Positions 1 through 10,662 of a stretch of 64,000 bases of DNA are shown here, piece after piece. Both the position numbers and the translations under genes were made by a program. The notes below the pieces were generated by a model, which worked only from the letters and a program-made list of their open reading frames with translations, did no database searches and had not been told where the DNA came from. The stretch comes from Nemania diffusa (lineage: Eukaryota; Ascomycota; Sordariomycetes; Xylariales; Xylariaceae), in the NCBI GenBank assembly GCA_038501195.1, contig JBBPUQ010000008.1:1468001-1532000 (forward strand). Reading direction: 5' to 3'. Numbering within the stretch: position 1 is the stretch's first letter; every line of letters starts with the position of its first letter.

Positions 1-1321
1 GTCAAGGGGGCACCCCTCTACGCAGTACAGTACAGATACAGTTACAGATACAGATACAGAATACACACGGCCGTTGCATTCATCGCTTCTCTTTCCGAAT
101 GCACACGTAGGAAAAGCAACCTGCATCTACGTACTTCTTTCAGGCGGCCAGTCCACGCACGGTGCTGTCCTCGCCAGCGTGCCCCGTGAACAACACCCCA
201 TCACCGTCGCATTTGCTCTTGCTCTTGCGCCGTGGTGTTGAGACCTACATACAGTACAGCCGCTCATCCTCATTAGGCTCCCAGAGGATACCAATAGCAT
301 TGCAATAGGCATACCTGTAAGATACCAGCGGCATACCTGTGTAGGCACGCACGCACGCCTGGATATATTTGCTTTTACATGTACATACATTCGAGGTCGC
401 CGACCACCTATCCGCCTGCACCTCGGCCGTCGATCAGGTCCCAGGTCAACCAGCCGAGCCGCCGTTAGCTCCTCTGCCTGCTCTACTTCCTCTCCTCCTC
501 AGTCTAGTCTAGTCAGCACCCAATGCGAACTGCTTCAGAAGGTCCGGCTAGCTGCAGGAGCATCGATCATCCCGCATACCATCCCAGCCAGACCCCCCAG
601 TGCCTTATCCGTCGCCGCGTAACTCCCTGAGAACAGCCCTTCTGCGCCTCCGCGTCACCGGCCCGTTCCCGCAGTACCCAGTAGCCTCTACTGGGGAAGC
701 TCTGCTAAGCCACCCCCCCGCGATCTGTGCTAAGGCCGTGGGACCAGTTGCTCGTCGGTTCCCAGGTTGTCCGGCTTCGGTTGTACAAAAAGCGCCTCTT
801 GGGCACGGGGGACTTGTCCATTGGAGTCTCCCCTGCCAGTCGACGCTGAATACGAGCAGACGCCCGTATCGAAGCCTACCCCTCAATCGCGTATTCTTGG
901 TTTACTTGGGCTGAAGAGGGCCGTTGTACTGCGGAAGCGTACAGCACCATTGCACACGAGCTGCCCGCGTCTCACGTACACGCTAAGTATTGTTGGACAC
1001 TGTTTGTCAATTTTGATATTCAGCCCTCGTTTATATTATTGGCTCGCACTCGCCTGAAACCGTCGTCACTGGCTAGCGGCCTCGCCCCCCCGGCTTCATT
1101 AATTTAGTAACGCGGAAAGAGCGGTGGGATAATAGACATAGAAGCCCAGGAGCCTGGTTGTGACTTCACACCGGGCCTGAGGGCAATATTGACATAGGAC
1201 TTTGCAAGCTGTGTGCTCCTAGGGAAGTGTGGTTACGCCAGAACCGAGCCGGGGCTTGCCTTGGGACGTCTCGCTACGTGGGCACCAGGCTTCAAGCGAT
1301 TTTGTATAAAACTCAGGCGCA
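1..1321. other. Intergenic DNA upstream of the AcuK-like gene
   Basis: I see no convincing gene here. Open frames on both strands are short, overlap each other and have no family features. A short CAGATA/CAGTA repeat lies at about 25-62. A TATAAAA sequence at 1305-1311 lies only 11 bases before the first ATG of the downstream gene, so it is either not the core promoter or the real start codon is further in. Confidence 0.6.
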
Positions 1322-3593
1322 ATGCCGGGCGACGTTCAAGCCAACGGCGCTGAGGTCTCAGACGCCATGTCTGATAATGATCTGGAGCCTGACGAAATCG
1401 ACCAAATAGTTAAAGACGAAAACGATAAGATGCTGGACCAACACACATCGCCCGAGGCTGGGACCGAAAATTCTACTGAGAGCAAGAAGAAGTACGATCC
1501 CAAGGATCCTCATCGCCCTCGGCGTAAAAAAGCAAGACGTGCTTGTTATGCCTGTCAGCGGGCCCATCTGACGTGCGGTAAGTCTCAGCCTCCGCATGTA
1601 AATGCCGATAACTCCAGCGACCTCTCCTTGCTCTCGTCCTTCCCCCCACATTACCCCCACGAATGAACTCAGTTTCTGCTTCACGCAAACGAGAAAATAC
1701 CTAGCTTAGCCCTAAATCCTGACACACTTTCAATATAGGAGATGAGCGACCTTGCATGAGATGCATTAAGCGTGGTCTTCAAGGCGCTTGCGAGGACGGA
1801 GTCCGAAAGAAGGCGAAATATCTTCATGATGCCCCTCCGGAGGCCCTCCGCCCAGTCTTGGGGCCGAACTACAATCCCAATGCCGGGCCAAAGCCGACAA
1901 ATGGCGCGCCAGTCACCAATGGCAACGCGGAAGCTCCGGCGTACTACCCCCAAAGCGCGAATGGTGCAAGCTATCCTTTGTTCACAAGCGCTGCGCAGAA
2001 CACGGTTCCAGCGCTGCCAGAGAGTTTACCTTTTGGTAATCAGAACTCCCCCGTTACAAATGGATTTCAAGCCTCCAATAATGCTAGGCATATGAATGGC
2101 ATTCCTGTTCACCAAGTGTCTGCCGAGATGTCGAATCAATTTTCCCCCGCGTTGTTCGATCCGAGTAACCCCGCGATCTTCAACTTTGACCTTGAGGGAT
2201 TGAATTTTGGCAGCCACTATGGTGCGCTCGAATTTAGCATGCTGGGTCACATGTCCTCCGGTGCCGCCGAGACACCACCACGCGAGGCCATAGCGCATTC
2301 TAACGGTGCGGATGTCACATATAATGCATCGCCCTTGTTCGCCAACGGAACTAGCCAATATCCACTTTATGATCAGGGTTTGATTGACAACTTTATGAAT
2401 GTAGATCAAAATAATGTCTATTCCCAGGGCAACCTACAACATGGACTGCCTCACGCTTACGCCGTCCCAGTTGCCGGTCCGACGCCTAGCAGTCTAGCTA
2501 GTCCAGGCACAGACAATACTTCCAGCCCCCAGCCGACAAATTACGGGTTTGATAAATCGCCTACTGTTGGCAGCTACACACCCGCTAGCTCCCAGCCGAT
2601 TGCTCAACCGCCGAGAACAAAGTCTAAGCATGCAAACTCCAACTCGCATGATAAGCTGGGTCCACAGTCTATAGTCGCCAAACGACGGGATCCTTCCTCG
2701 ATATACGACACTGTTAAGGAACCGTACCCGTACCTGGCCGGGTTCCATAACTTAGTCGCTTTGGTCCAACGCAGGTTCTCGCCCAACAAAACCCTTCGCA
2801 TCGCCAAGTCTCTTGCTAGTATTCGACCGTCGTTCATCGCATGCACTAGGAACCTTAATAGGCAAGATCTAATTTTCATGGAAAAATGCCTTCAACGCAC
2901 TCTTTTCGAGTATGAGGATTTTATGGGACATTGCCCTGCTCCGACGATTGTGTGCCGAAGGACGGGGGAAGTGGCGGCTGTTAACAAGGAGTTTATTGCT
3001 CTCACTGGGTGGACGAAAAACATTCTCCTCGGCAAAGAACCCAACTTGAACGTCAACTTAGGCCGATCGGGGTCGGAGTCGGGAACTCTGTCCAGCAAAT
3101 CTGAATTAACCACACCCAGGTTGATGACTATCCAGCCGGACACGATAAAAGAGGGCGCCACCCAGTCTGCCTTCATTGCCGAGTTTATGGACGACGACAG
3201 TGTCATACAATTCTACGAAGACTTTGCGCAATTAGCCTTTGGGGATAGTCGTGGCCGTGTGACGAGGAAATGTCGACTGCTCAAATATCGAACCAAAGAG
3301 ATGAACGAGGCCCTGGTCAACGAAGAATCGCCGCAGAAGAACATGCGGAACAGCTTTCTTAGCAACAGGGTCAGCAAGATTGACGGTGAACACGGGGTTT
3401 CCAAACTTGGAAAAGACGGCAAGATTGACTGCACTTTTTGCTGGACCATTAAACGTGATGTGTTTGATATACCCATGCTTATCGTCATGAATGTAAGTGG
3501 CCAAACCCCTCCAGCTGTCCTCGAGCCATGATGCTAACTTAGACGTAGTTCCTGCCTTGCTACTATCGCGACCAAGACCAGCTTGCAGTATAA
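1322..3593 (+). CDS. acuK: AcuK/Ert1-type Zn(II)2Cys6 activator of gluconeogenesis with PAS domain
   Basis: Nuclear transcription factor. In Aspergillus, AcuK acts with AcuM to switch on gluconeogenic genes such as those for PEP carboxykinase and fructose-1,6-bisphosphatase; the yeast relative is Ert1. I read join(1322..1577,1739..3492,3549..3593), 684 aa. The first intron (GTAAGT...TATAG) splits the zinc cluster. Once spliced, the cluster is C75-x2-C78-x6-C85-x5-C91-x2-C94-x8-C103, preceded by a basic PRRKKARR stretch. The segment after it (KKAKYLHDAPPEALRPVLG) is the family signature. A PAS-like domain lies at about 475-600, containing CPAPTIVCRRTGEVAAVNK. The last intron (56 bp, GTAAGT, branch GCTAAC) adds a 14-residue tail beginning FLPCYYRD; without it the frame would run on to 3531 with unrelated residues. 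The middle (about 110-430) is Asn/Pro/Ser-rich and low in complexity. An in-frame ATG at 1367 is an alternative start. It is convergent with the riboflavin kinase gene. Family assignment is firm; the target genes are inferred from relatives. Confidence 0.93.
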
Positions 3594-4210
3594 GCTCAAA
3601 CCAATATGTTCTTGAATACGTTTCTTTTTTGTTGATAGATTTCTGCATACGTTATATATCCTAGGGGACATAGCTTTCATCTTAATGAAGCATGGGCGGC
3701 GTTTTGGATGGGGCTCGCATATTTAGAGTCCTTCTCCCATGATTTACGGGAGCTGGTCATCATTGCCTGTATTTCCTGGGTCTTCATCGGCTATACTCTC
3801 GTGGCATACAGCAAATGAGAACATGATCAATGATTTCAACCCTAGAAGTAATGGCCAAGCGTCTTGCGGCGCCAATATAATATTCAATGTTCTCTATATG
3901 CTAGATGTCTTCCCACCTAAACGCCTTGCCATCCACTCTCTAACCCCAATCTATAAAGTCTTGCACCGAACAGCTTCTCTAAAAAGTTCATATACCGACT
4001 TTAAAACGTAGATCCATACTGTTCGTTAGCTTTACCAGCAGCCTATAGGCCAAGACTAGGCCAAGACGTTGCACCGCGTCTTAGTTCTCTATGTACACCA
4101 GCATCATGGTCGCGGGGGTTTCATATTCTTTCTCTTCCGCTCTTTCCCCGCCAGGGCTATCTTGAGTGAACGAGTCATCTCATTCTCGCCTCGCAGCTCT
4201 TTTCTCCTGG
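3594..4210. other. Convergent intergenic spacer
   Basis: This is the 3' flank of both the AcuK-like gene (+) and the riboflavin kinase gene (-). The only open frame (3739-4011) has no recognisable features and I take it as chance. Both transcripts must end here; I cannot place their poly(A) sites. Confidence 0.6.
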
Positions 4211-4834
4211 TCACCGCACGAGCCACGAGCCGTCGAGGGACCCCGAGCCGCCGGCGACGACGCCCTCGGCGGGGGTCCAGGCGGGGCGGGCGAGGCTCTG
4301 GCGCGCGACGTCGCAGTCGATGCGGATGTCGTCGACCAGGGCGTCGAGGCCGCTGTAGTCCTTCTCGTCGCGCACGAAGCCGAGGATCAGCAGGCGCATG
4401 GGGGCGTCGTAGAAGTCGGCGCGGAAAGCGTGCAGCACGTGCACCTCGGCGGAGCGCACGCTGTTCTTGTAGAAGGGGTTGTAGCCGATCGACATGACCA
4501 TGGGGTAGATCTGGAATCGCGCCGTCGTCGCTGCGGCGGCCGTTGTGGAAGGTGTTGGTGTGGGTGTGGGTGTGGGGGTGGGAGGGGAGGAGGAGTCTGG
4601 ATGAGTCGCAGGCAGCGCGAGAGAGGCCCAGCCGAAGTACACGCCGGATCGCGCGGAGGCGATCCAGGGCGTCGCGGCGGCGTCGACGGGCAGGTTCGCG
4701 GTCGGGATGCCGAGCTCCTTGGAGCCGCGCCCGAAGCCGGAGATGACGGCGCCCTCCATGGGCAGGGGGAAGGGCGGCTCGGGGCCGGAATCCGAGTAGA
4801 GGATGCGCGGGCGCGGGTCTGTGGTCTCTGCCAT
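4211..4834 (-). CDS. FMN1: Riboflavin kinase (ATP:riboflavin 5'-phosphotransferase)
   Basis: Converts riboflavin and ATP to FMN and ADP, the first step from vitamin B2 to FMN and FAD. I read an intronless frame of 207 aa. The signature GFGRGSKELGIPTANLP is at residues 33-49; in the family the Thr and Asn of PTAN bind Mg-ATP. The conserved SAEVHVLHAFRADFYD follows at 129-143; E130 matches the catalytic glutamate of the family. After it come LLILGFVRDEKDYSGLDAL and an IRIDCDVAR helix, all typical. I start at the ATG at 4834 because the upstream in-frame extension to 4999 is Cys/Asp/Asn-rich, translated from a GT/AC-rich tract and unlike any riboflavin kinase. Residues about 78-106 are a Pro-Thr/Ala insert between two strands of the barrel. 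It cannot be an intron, since no GT donor precedes it. The GC content is much higher than in the flanks. Product certain; exact start likely. Confidence 0.95.
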   Translation of the reverse strand: MAETTDPRPRILYSDSGPEPPFPLPMEGAVISGFGRGSKELGIPTANLPVDAAATPWIASARSGVYFGWASLALPATHPDSSSPPTPTPTPTPTPSTTAAAATTARFQIYPMVMSIGYNPFYKNSVRSAEVHVLHAFRADFYDAPMRLLILGFVRDEKDYSGLDALVDDIRIDCDVARQSLARPAWTPAEGVVAGGSGSLDGSWLVR

Positions 4835-6057
4835 CTTGTGCTGTGTTGCGCGATCGCAGTCGCAGTTGTGGTTACCGTTACAGTCGCGGCCACGACCACA
4901 GTCACTGTCACAGCCGCTGAATGGCAGGGTCTGAAGAGGCGAGGGGTTGTGGGTGAGATGGGGGAGGATTAGGTAGATAGAGTGGTATAAGTTACCCACC
5001 TCCCTAATGAAGATTCCAAGTGGGGTGGAACAGAATTAGGTACCACGTAGGATGCCTAAATACCATTGATAGATATTGCATAATCCAGGTTATTAGTATA
5101 CCAAAGCATCAATCCCTTCGGTAGTAGCATACATGCCATAATAGGTAATTTCCATGAATAGGTACTACAATCGTAGTTTAACAACATGCTGGAGTCCTTA
5201 CGCAGTACATAACATAACATGAACGGGAAATTCGTTGCCTTTGTGCTTTCTTTTCTATGGATACAGTGTCGGGCCAATACAATTTCCTAGCTCCCTCAAC
5301 TGAGTCAATTCGGTACATCTACTCTGTACCCAATGAGCTCCGGGTTGAAGATCAATATCTAGGTCATTGCCGCTCTTGATGAAAGCAGCCATAAATAACA
5401 CAGAGGGTCGGAGTGAGGATCAAAATAAATGAAATAAATATCGACCCTCGTTAATACCTCCCAGTCATGTCCGCAGCCTCTATGAAGAAGATTAACTTTG
5501 TATAGTCGACGAAGCACATGTGTATGTGATCTAATGCGGGAAGACTAGTATGTCTCAGCGGAAGATCGCGTAGACCTATGATATACCGTATATAGCTCTT
5601 GTTTAGGATGCAAGTCCAAACATATCGAGACACCATGTAGTCAAGGATCTTGTCATCCCTGGCGGGTTTATTGCCCTGTAAATTTTCGGGCTCCTCCCGC
5701 CAGCTTGCCACTACGATGAGTCTATTGCCGACACTGGAATTGGGAGCATTAGAAGCATTACACGGGGCTTGCCCTTATTCGTCGTAGTTATTGTCTTTCC
5801 CTTACACTGCGGTGTTTTTGAGTCTGTTTCCTTCGTTTGACGGTAGACCGGCTGTATTAGACACGCATAAGACAGATTCAGCCCTCTCCCTAGTCACAAA
5901 ATGTCCGGTATAAAGAGACCTCTACTGCCTTAGGAGGTCTAGTTCTGTTCTTTCTTAAATCAACACAGTACGAAATTACCATCAAAGACAAAACAATTAA
6001 CGACTACCAGACTATTTATTCCTAACTCACCAAAGCCACCACCAAACTCAGGCAAAC
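4835..6057. other. Intergenic DNA between divergent FMN1 and the small Cys/His-rich gene
   Basis: Probable promoter DNA for both flanking genes. The first 100 bases are GTnAC-rich (repeated GTTAC/GTCAC words). No open frame here has family features; the 86-codon one at 5451-5711 (-) looks random. Confidence 0.5.
5909..5915 (+). promoter_or_regulatory. Probable TATA box of the small Cys/His-rich gene
   Basis: TATAAAG lies 143 bases before the ATG at 6058. The sequence between (about 5955-6057) is C/A-rich with few Gs (AACACAG, CAAAGAC, CACCACCAAACTCAGG), which is how many filamentous-fungal 5' leaders look. This supports a real transcription unit for the short frame downstream. Confidence 0.5.
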
Positions 6058-6297
6058 ATGTGCTATGGAAGTCAAGTTCACCATGCTTGCACTCAGTGCG
6101 GCCACATCGTTTGGCAGGGCTTTCGAAGAACTCGGATCTGCCAAGAGCTCAAGGACCGCTTACCATGCCAGGGCCATGTTATTACTAGTGGCGAGAAGGT
6201 TACAGACTCTACCTGCGCATATTGCATGTACTGGATTTCAATGCAACAGAGTGTGAATGGAGTGCAAGTGAAGACAGAGGATGGACGAAAGTAAACA
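6058..6297 (+). CDS. Small Cys/His-rich protein, probably metal binding (78-79 aa)
   Basis: No signal peptide and no known function. The frame begins MCYG and carries regularly spaced metal-ligand candidates: H9/H10, C12-x2-C15-G-H17, a mid-protein Cys (in RICQEL), a C-x2-H pair (in PCQGH) and a C-x2-C pair (in STCAYCMYW). The spacing suggests one or two zinc sites. Short MCY...CGH...C-x2-C proteins are common and uncharacterised in filamentous fungi, and I place it there from general memory. It has a strong start context (CAAACATG), an A/C-rich leader and a TATA box, and lies alone in a gene-poor region. It ends VKTEDGRK before TAA; no intron is needed. Function unknown. It could be a chance frame, but the ligand pattern and leader argue against that. 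Confidence 0.6.
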
Positions 6298-9200
6298 GAG
6301 TAAGAAAATCGAGAGAGTGACTAAACATTACCTATCCAACTGCTGACAAAGATTTAGATATCAAGGCTTAAACGGACAGTCCACAAAGCGTGCTGATATC
6401 CAGATATTTTAAGATATACTGCTGCTACCCAAGCTTTGAAAACGATATGAATCTATGACTTTTTTCTAACGGCACGTTTGCCCTAGAAACCTCGGCGTCT
6501 AGATTAGGTCCACGTCTCATTTTACAAATCAGACTAGGGAGCCGACCCCTCGAGCGGAAACTGCTGGAAGCCTAGTGTTTACTACGTCTATGGATGCTGC
6601 GTGCATTGAAATACTTATCTGCTGAGTATTGCCATTCAATTAGAGAAATGGAACAAAGAGATTTCATAGATGAAAGCTACAAGGATCTATATGAATACAA
6701 TCTTGTATACCTATGTCTTCTTTCTGGCGATGTTTACGTCGGGAGGCTGGCATTCTCACTCTCTATGATTATATTATGTAATACTGCTCAGTATGGTGTA
6801 CGGCCTATACTGGGTTTACATACAGGTCTAGAGGTCTTAGCGCGAACACATAGCGATTTGAAGTTTGAATATCCGAAAGTAAAATCTCTCGTCCCTACAT
6901 CTCTTACCCCGGCGCTCACTAAGTTAATATGCACTAGTTTAGTTGCTGGTAGATGTAATGTGTGTACGTAATTAACACGGTATCTACTGTGCGAGGTAAT
7001 CTAATTCAATCCTCTCGTACCATTGCGCGCTTATACTATAGTTTTGCAAGGTTATCGGACTTGACTCCATAATTCTACCTTATCTAGACTTTTATATCCT
7101 TTAATCAAGCATGTTGTCTAGCATGTTATAAGGTTTGTTAGCACATGACGTGGCCACGGGCCGATCTCCCGCACTTTAAGGTTGTTTGTTTTCTATTTAT
7201 AGGCGAGTTAGAACTGAGTACTAGGATAGCGGATTGGGGGATATATCAGCCGTCTAGTGAATACGTTTGAACTTAAATATGACTAATAAAACTTACAAAG
7301 GAGATGGAGTGAAGGAACCTAGGGCCTCCTCCCTGAGAAGGAAGCCCCTTGGTCCTATTATGTAGTTATATGACTAGATCCTCCGGGGTGGTTATACCAG
7401 TGGTTTTAGATATGTACGTTCAGTCCGAGGACTGGGAATCAATTCATCTTTCTATGAGAGCCTATATTATCCACCACTTCTACCCCCTTGTCCTCTCTTT
7501 CCTAACTATAGACAGCTTATTCATTCTCTGGGACTACGCGTCATGCCACAGAACAGACTGTTTGTTGATGATGCCAGAGTTGACTTATTGTTATTGCACA
7601 AGGAGGAAAGTTCTATCTAGACCTGCGAAGCCTATCCTGTTGGCTTATATAGACCGTGCTAGGGCTCGTGCTGTAGTCTTAACCTCCATGAGGTTAAGTA
7701 CCGTGACACGTCATATGTAGGCGTGAGAGGTCCACAGAGTTTAGGTATATTACACGTGGCCTGATAGCAACTCCTAAATCTTAATATAGCCTTAATCGTA
7801 GTCGCCTCCAGGAAACTTTGTTTATGGTCTTAAAGTGCACAGACCAAAGACCAGAGCATATCTCACTGCCGACATATCTTGCAATCTTCACGATTACCAT
7901 ATAGCCGTAAAGTGAGCTATTCAAAATGATAAGAGGTGGTTAGAATTAAATCACTGCGTGAAAAGGGTCACGGGATCGACGCGTTTATTGGAACGAGTAT
8001 GAAGTTCCGAAACAAGACTTCCATGTTTAAAGGGTAGGATTCTTCGTTAAGTCACTGCTGAGTTTCCCCATGAGAATTTACTGCGTAAGCACGAAATATC
8101 CCGTCATGGTAGGAGGTATACTACTAGTGTGAACTATCACGGGCGTGGGAGAAACGATCGTATAATTTGATGACGGCATGCGACACGTCAGCCCTAAAAA
8201 GAGTAGACACGTGGCAAAATCCGGCATCTCGAATACAGTTGTAAATTAGCTTCAAAAACGAAGGGCAAAGGAGCTACCCATAATGAATAGGGTCAAGCTC
8301 GAACTCTTTGCCTCCAACGAGAAACCTTCTACACTCTCATTATCATGTCAGAAATTACTGCGGATATCACAATTCACCCACCTTGAGAAAATTGAGGAAG
8401 CACGAGAAAAGTCAATTATGAAGAGCTCCGAGACTGTAACGAGGGCCTATTTACTTAGCGAGAAGAGATCAGCACTTGCATCGGGCGCATTTGAGACCCC
8501 AACAATCTAGGTTAAATACTCACAAATTCACTATACAACAGTAGATAGAACCTGTTGCCGCTCAATTTCAGAACATCGGCATTTGGATAGGGTTGCAAGT
8601 GATCGTAGGACGGGCAAAGAATAAGTAGGAGAACAAACTCTGGAACTGTTATCAAGCTACTCTATACCAGGAAGGGAATTGATAGCTGAGGGTTAATTGG
8701 ATAAAATCGTCGGGTTTGTTTCAAGGCTTAGATGCGAACTAGTGTCAGAGATGAAGAGCTCAGCTCAGCTCAGCTCAGATAGATGATCGATATAAAAGAA
8801 GGGCTAATGACAGCTGAAGACAGCCGGGAGTTAAATTAAAATAGGGAATAAGAATAACAGGAAAGTATCAATGGTCAGCGACTAAGGATGCCAAATATTT
8901 GGTTTATAGATTATAGGGGCTAATACATAGCCCGCGGGACAATTCCATGGAAGGCATGGGGTCGTGAGTCTACCCAATTCGTTATTGGAATGTGCAAGGC
9001 AGGTGTCTCTCTATATCCTACGATGGGTGGTCTTGTAAGTGTTACATCAATGTCCAGCAGAAATTCGGAATATTTACAGGTCGAATAATATCCTTGCCTC
9101 TATAGTATATTGGCCAGACGGACACCGCTAATCAATCAGCTATTCAGTTCGATAGCTATCACAGAGGTTAGTAAGAGGACTTCTAATCTAGGCCCTAAAT

Positions 9201-10297
9201 AACAATATCATTCTATGGCTGCAAGGTCCGTTGGCCACCTAGAAATAGCGAAGGTTAGTGTAAATAAAACCGACACGAGATGGCACTCTCGCCCTAAGCC
9301 AGATGATGTTGATGCACTAGACGTGCTTGTATCACAAGGGTTTTTAAATTTAAGTCGCATGCGTTCATTTATTTATAGATTTAGCTACTATAGCCCTTAA
9401 TGTCTTTGCTTCTTAGCTTCGCAGACCGGCCCCTAACACCTTTAGTTATTGATGAATTCATTATTATTACCTCCAAGTTTTGAAGCCCCTGGAAGTACTG
9501 TAGTATTACTCCCTTGGACTTCAATTCTATTAGCCATAGCGACTTGTGAGATTAGTTTTTCGCATTCCTGTGACACCTCCAAATAATGATTGAATCAAAA
9601 TTAATCGCAACTCATATGATGAGCTCCAATTATAACTAAGGGGTTTTCTAAGTTAAGTATATAGTGTAAGTGAGAAGTAGGTGACTAACCTACCTAAACT
9701 ACTGGTTAATAGTGTAGGAGTTTCGCTAAGGGCTATACCACAAGTTCTCCATGGCATGTCGGATTTTGCGGTGCCATATTCTCTCTACAACATCAATATC
9801 TACCAAAAATCCCGACACACCGTATTGTGCGATATATTATTCTCCTAATCACTTTATAATGGAGCATTTGGCCCTCGCGCTGTTTCTTCTTGTCACTCTC
9901 TCGCAGCAATGAACCAAAGGATAAATCAATTCCGTCCCCGATTTATATTTCATTACCTCGCTATCTGGCCCCAAGCCAAGAACTTTATGAATTGGGCTCT
10001 ATAAGACGAAAAACTACCCTTGCATAAATAGGCTACTATCACGATCCCATTTATAGTTCATTGTAGATATAGATAGTCAAGGTTCTCATTTTGATAAAGT
10101 TCTAACTTTGTAGTGGTCTAGTATTGGGCTTACACTTTTGCGTCTTTAATCCCGTGGAAAGTATGATTGTCCATGATGACGAACTCAATATCATCTCCAC
10201 ACAATATATTCTAGAAGTCACTATGCAGCTTCATACGTTGCCCGTAGAGATACACGGATACCCCCCAACTTAGTAGTTTTTTTAGTTCGTTTGGGAA
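6298..10297. other. Gene-poor accessory stretch, no gene supported
   Basis: About 4 kb of moderately AT-rich DNA with stops in all frames. The longest frames (6594-6971, 7349-7720 and 8283-8510, all +) have no domains, biased composition or convincing leaders. The frame at 7349 opens on TTG, not ATG. A short AGCTC tandem lies at about 8758-8779. Local sequence such as 6990-7140 and 9400-9900 resembles worn, old DNA without RIP saturation. Undetected multi-exon genes with very short exons cannot be excluded. Confidence 0.5.
8758..8779. repeat. Short AGCTC tandem repeat
   Basis: The pentamer AGCTC (read also as TCAGC) is repeated about four times without a break. It is a simple repeat; I see no function. 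Confidence 0.7.
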
Positions 10298-10305
10298 TAT
10301 AAATA
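10298..10305 (+). promoter_or_regulatory. TATA box for the 296-aa protein gene
   Basis: TATAAATA is followed about 30 bases later by a C/T-rich stretch (CCAATTTCTCCCTCTCC), a usual fungal transcription start environment. It lies about 180 bases before a 5' UTR intron donor and 365 bases before the ATG at 10663. Confidence 0.5.
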
Positions 10306-10479
10306 TCGGGCGCCCTCCCGTGTTGATTCCAATTTCTCCCTCTCCTTCACATCTCAAAACATATTAGCTGTTGATACACACAATCTTTCTCGTCACGCCT
10401 CACGAAGATACACACGGAGATCATCAATTATCTATTACGGCATTATCTTCATTAAGTAATTCACTATCCTATTCATTAT

Positions 10480-10643
10480 GTAAGTCCCCCTTGTGATCTT
10501 TCCCGTGTCTCCCTATTCCCACACCATTCATAATCTCGCACTATCATTCATCTCTTTATGATGATATGATTAACACATCCGCATAGCTCATTATACTAGA
10601 AGACTTCAAGCGAGCATGAAGTCCATCTAACTATCAACCCTAG
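10480..10643 (+). other. Probable 5' UTR intron of the 296-aa protein gene
   Basis: A consensus donor GTAAGT (10480), a branch-like CTAAC (10627-10631) and an acceptor CCCTAG (ending 10643) frame a 164-bp intron wholly within the leader, 19 bases before the ATG. The donor overlaps an ATG-TAA mini-frame (10478), which splicing would remove from the message. Confidence 0.55.
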
Positions 10644-10662
10644 ACACCGACACACCGAAAAA

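Noticed and set aside
600..1057. Overlapping frames upstream of the AcuK-like gene
   Set aside because: Frames on both strands overlap, none has family features, and they lie in probable promoter DNA.
6594..6971. 125-codon frame with ATG start
   Set aside because: It has no domain, no leader or TATA signals and irregular composition, and lies in worn DNA. It could be a relic but I cannot support a gene.
7349..7720. 123-codon frame in the gene-poor region
   Set aside because: It opens on TTG rather than ATG and has no recognisable feature.
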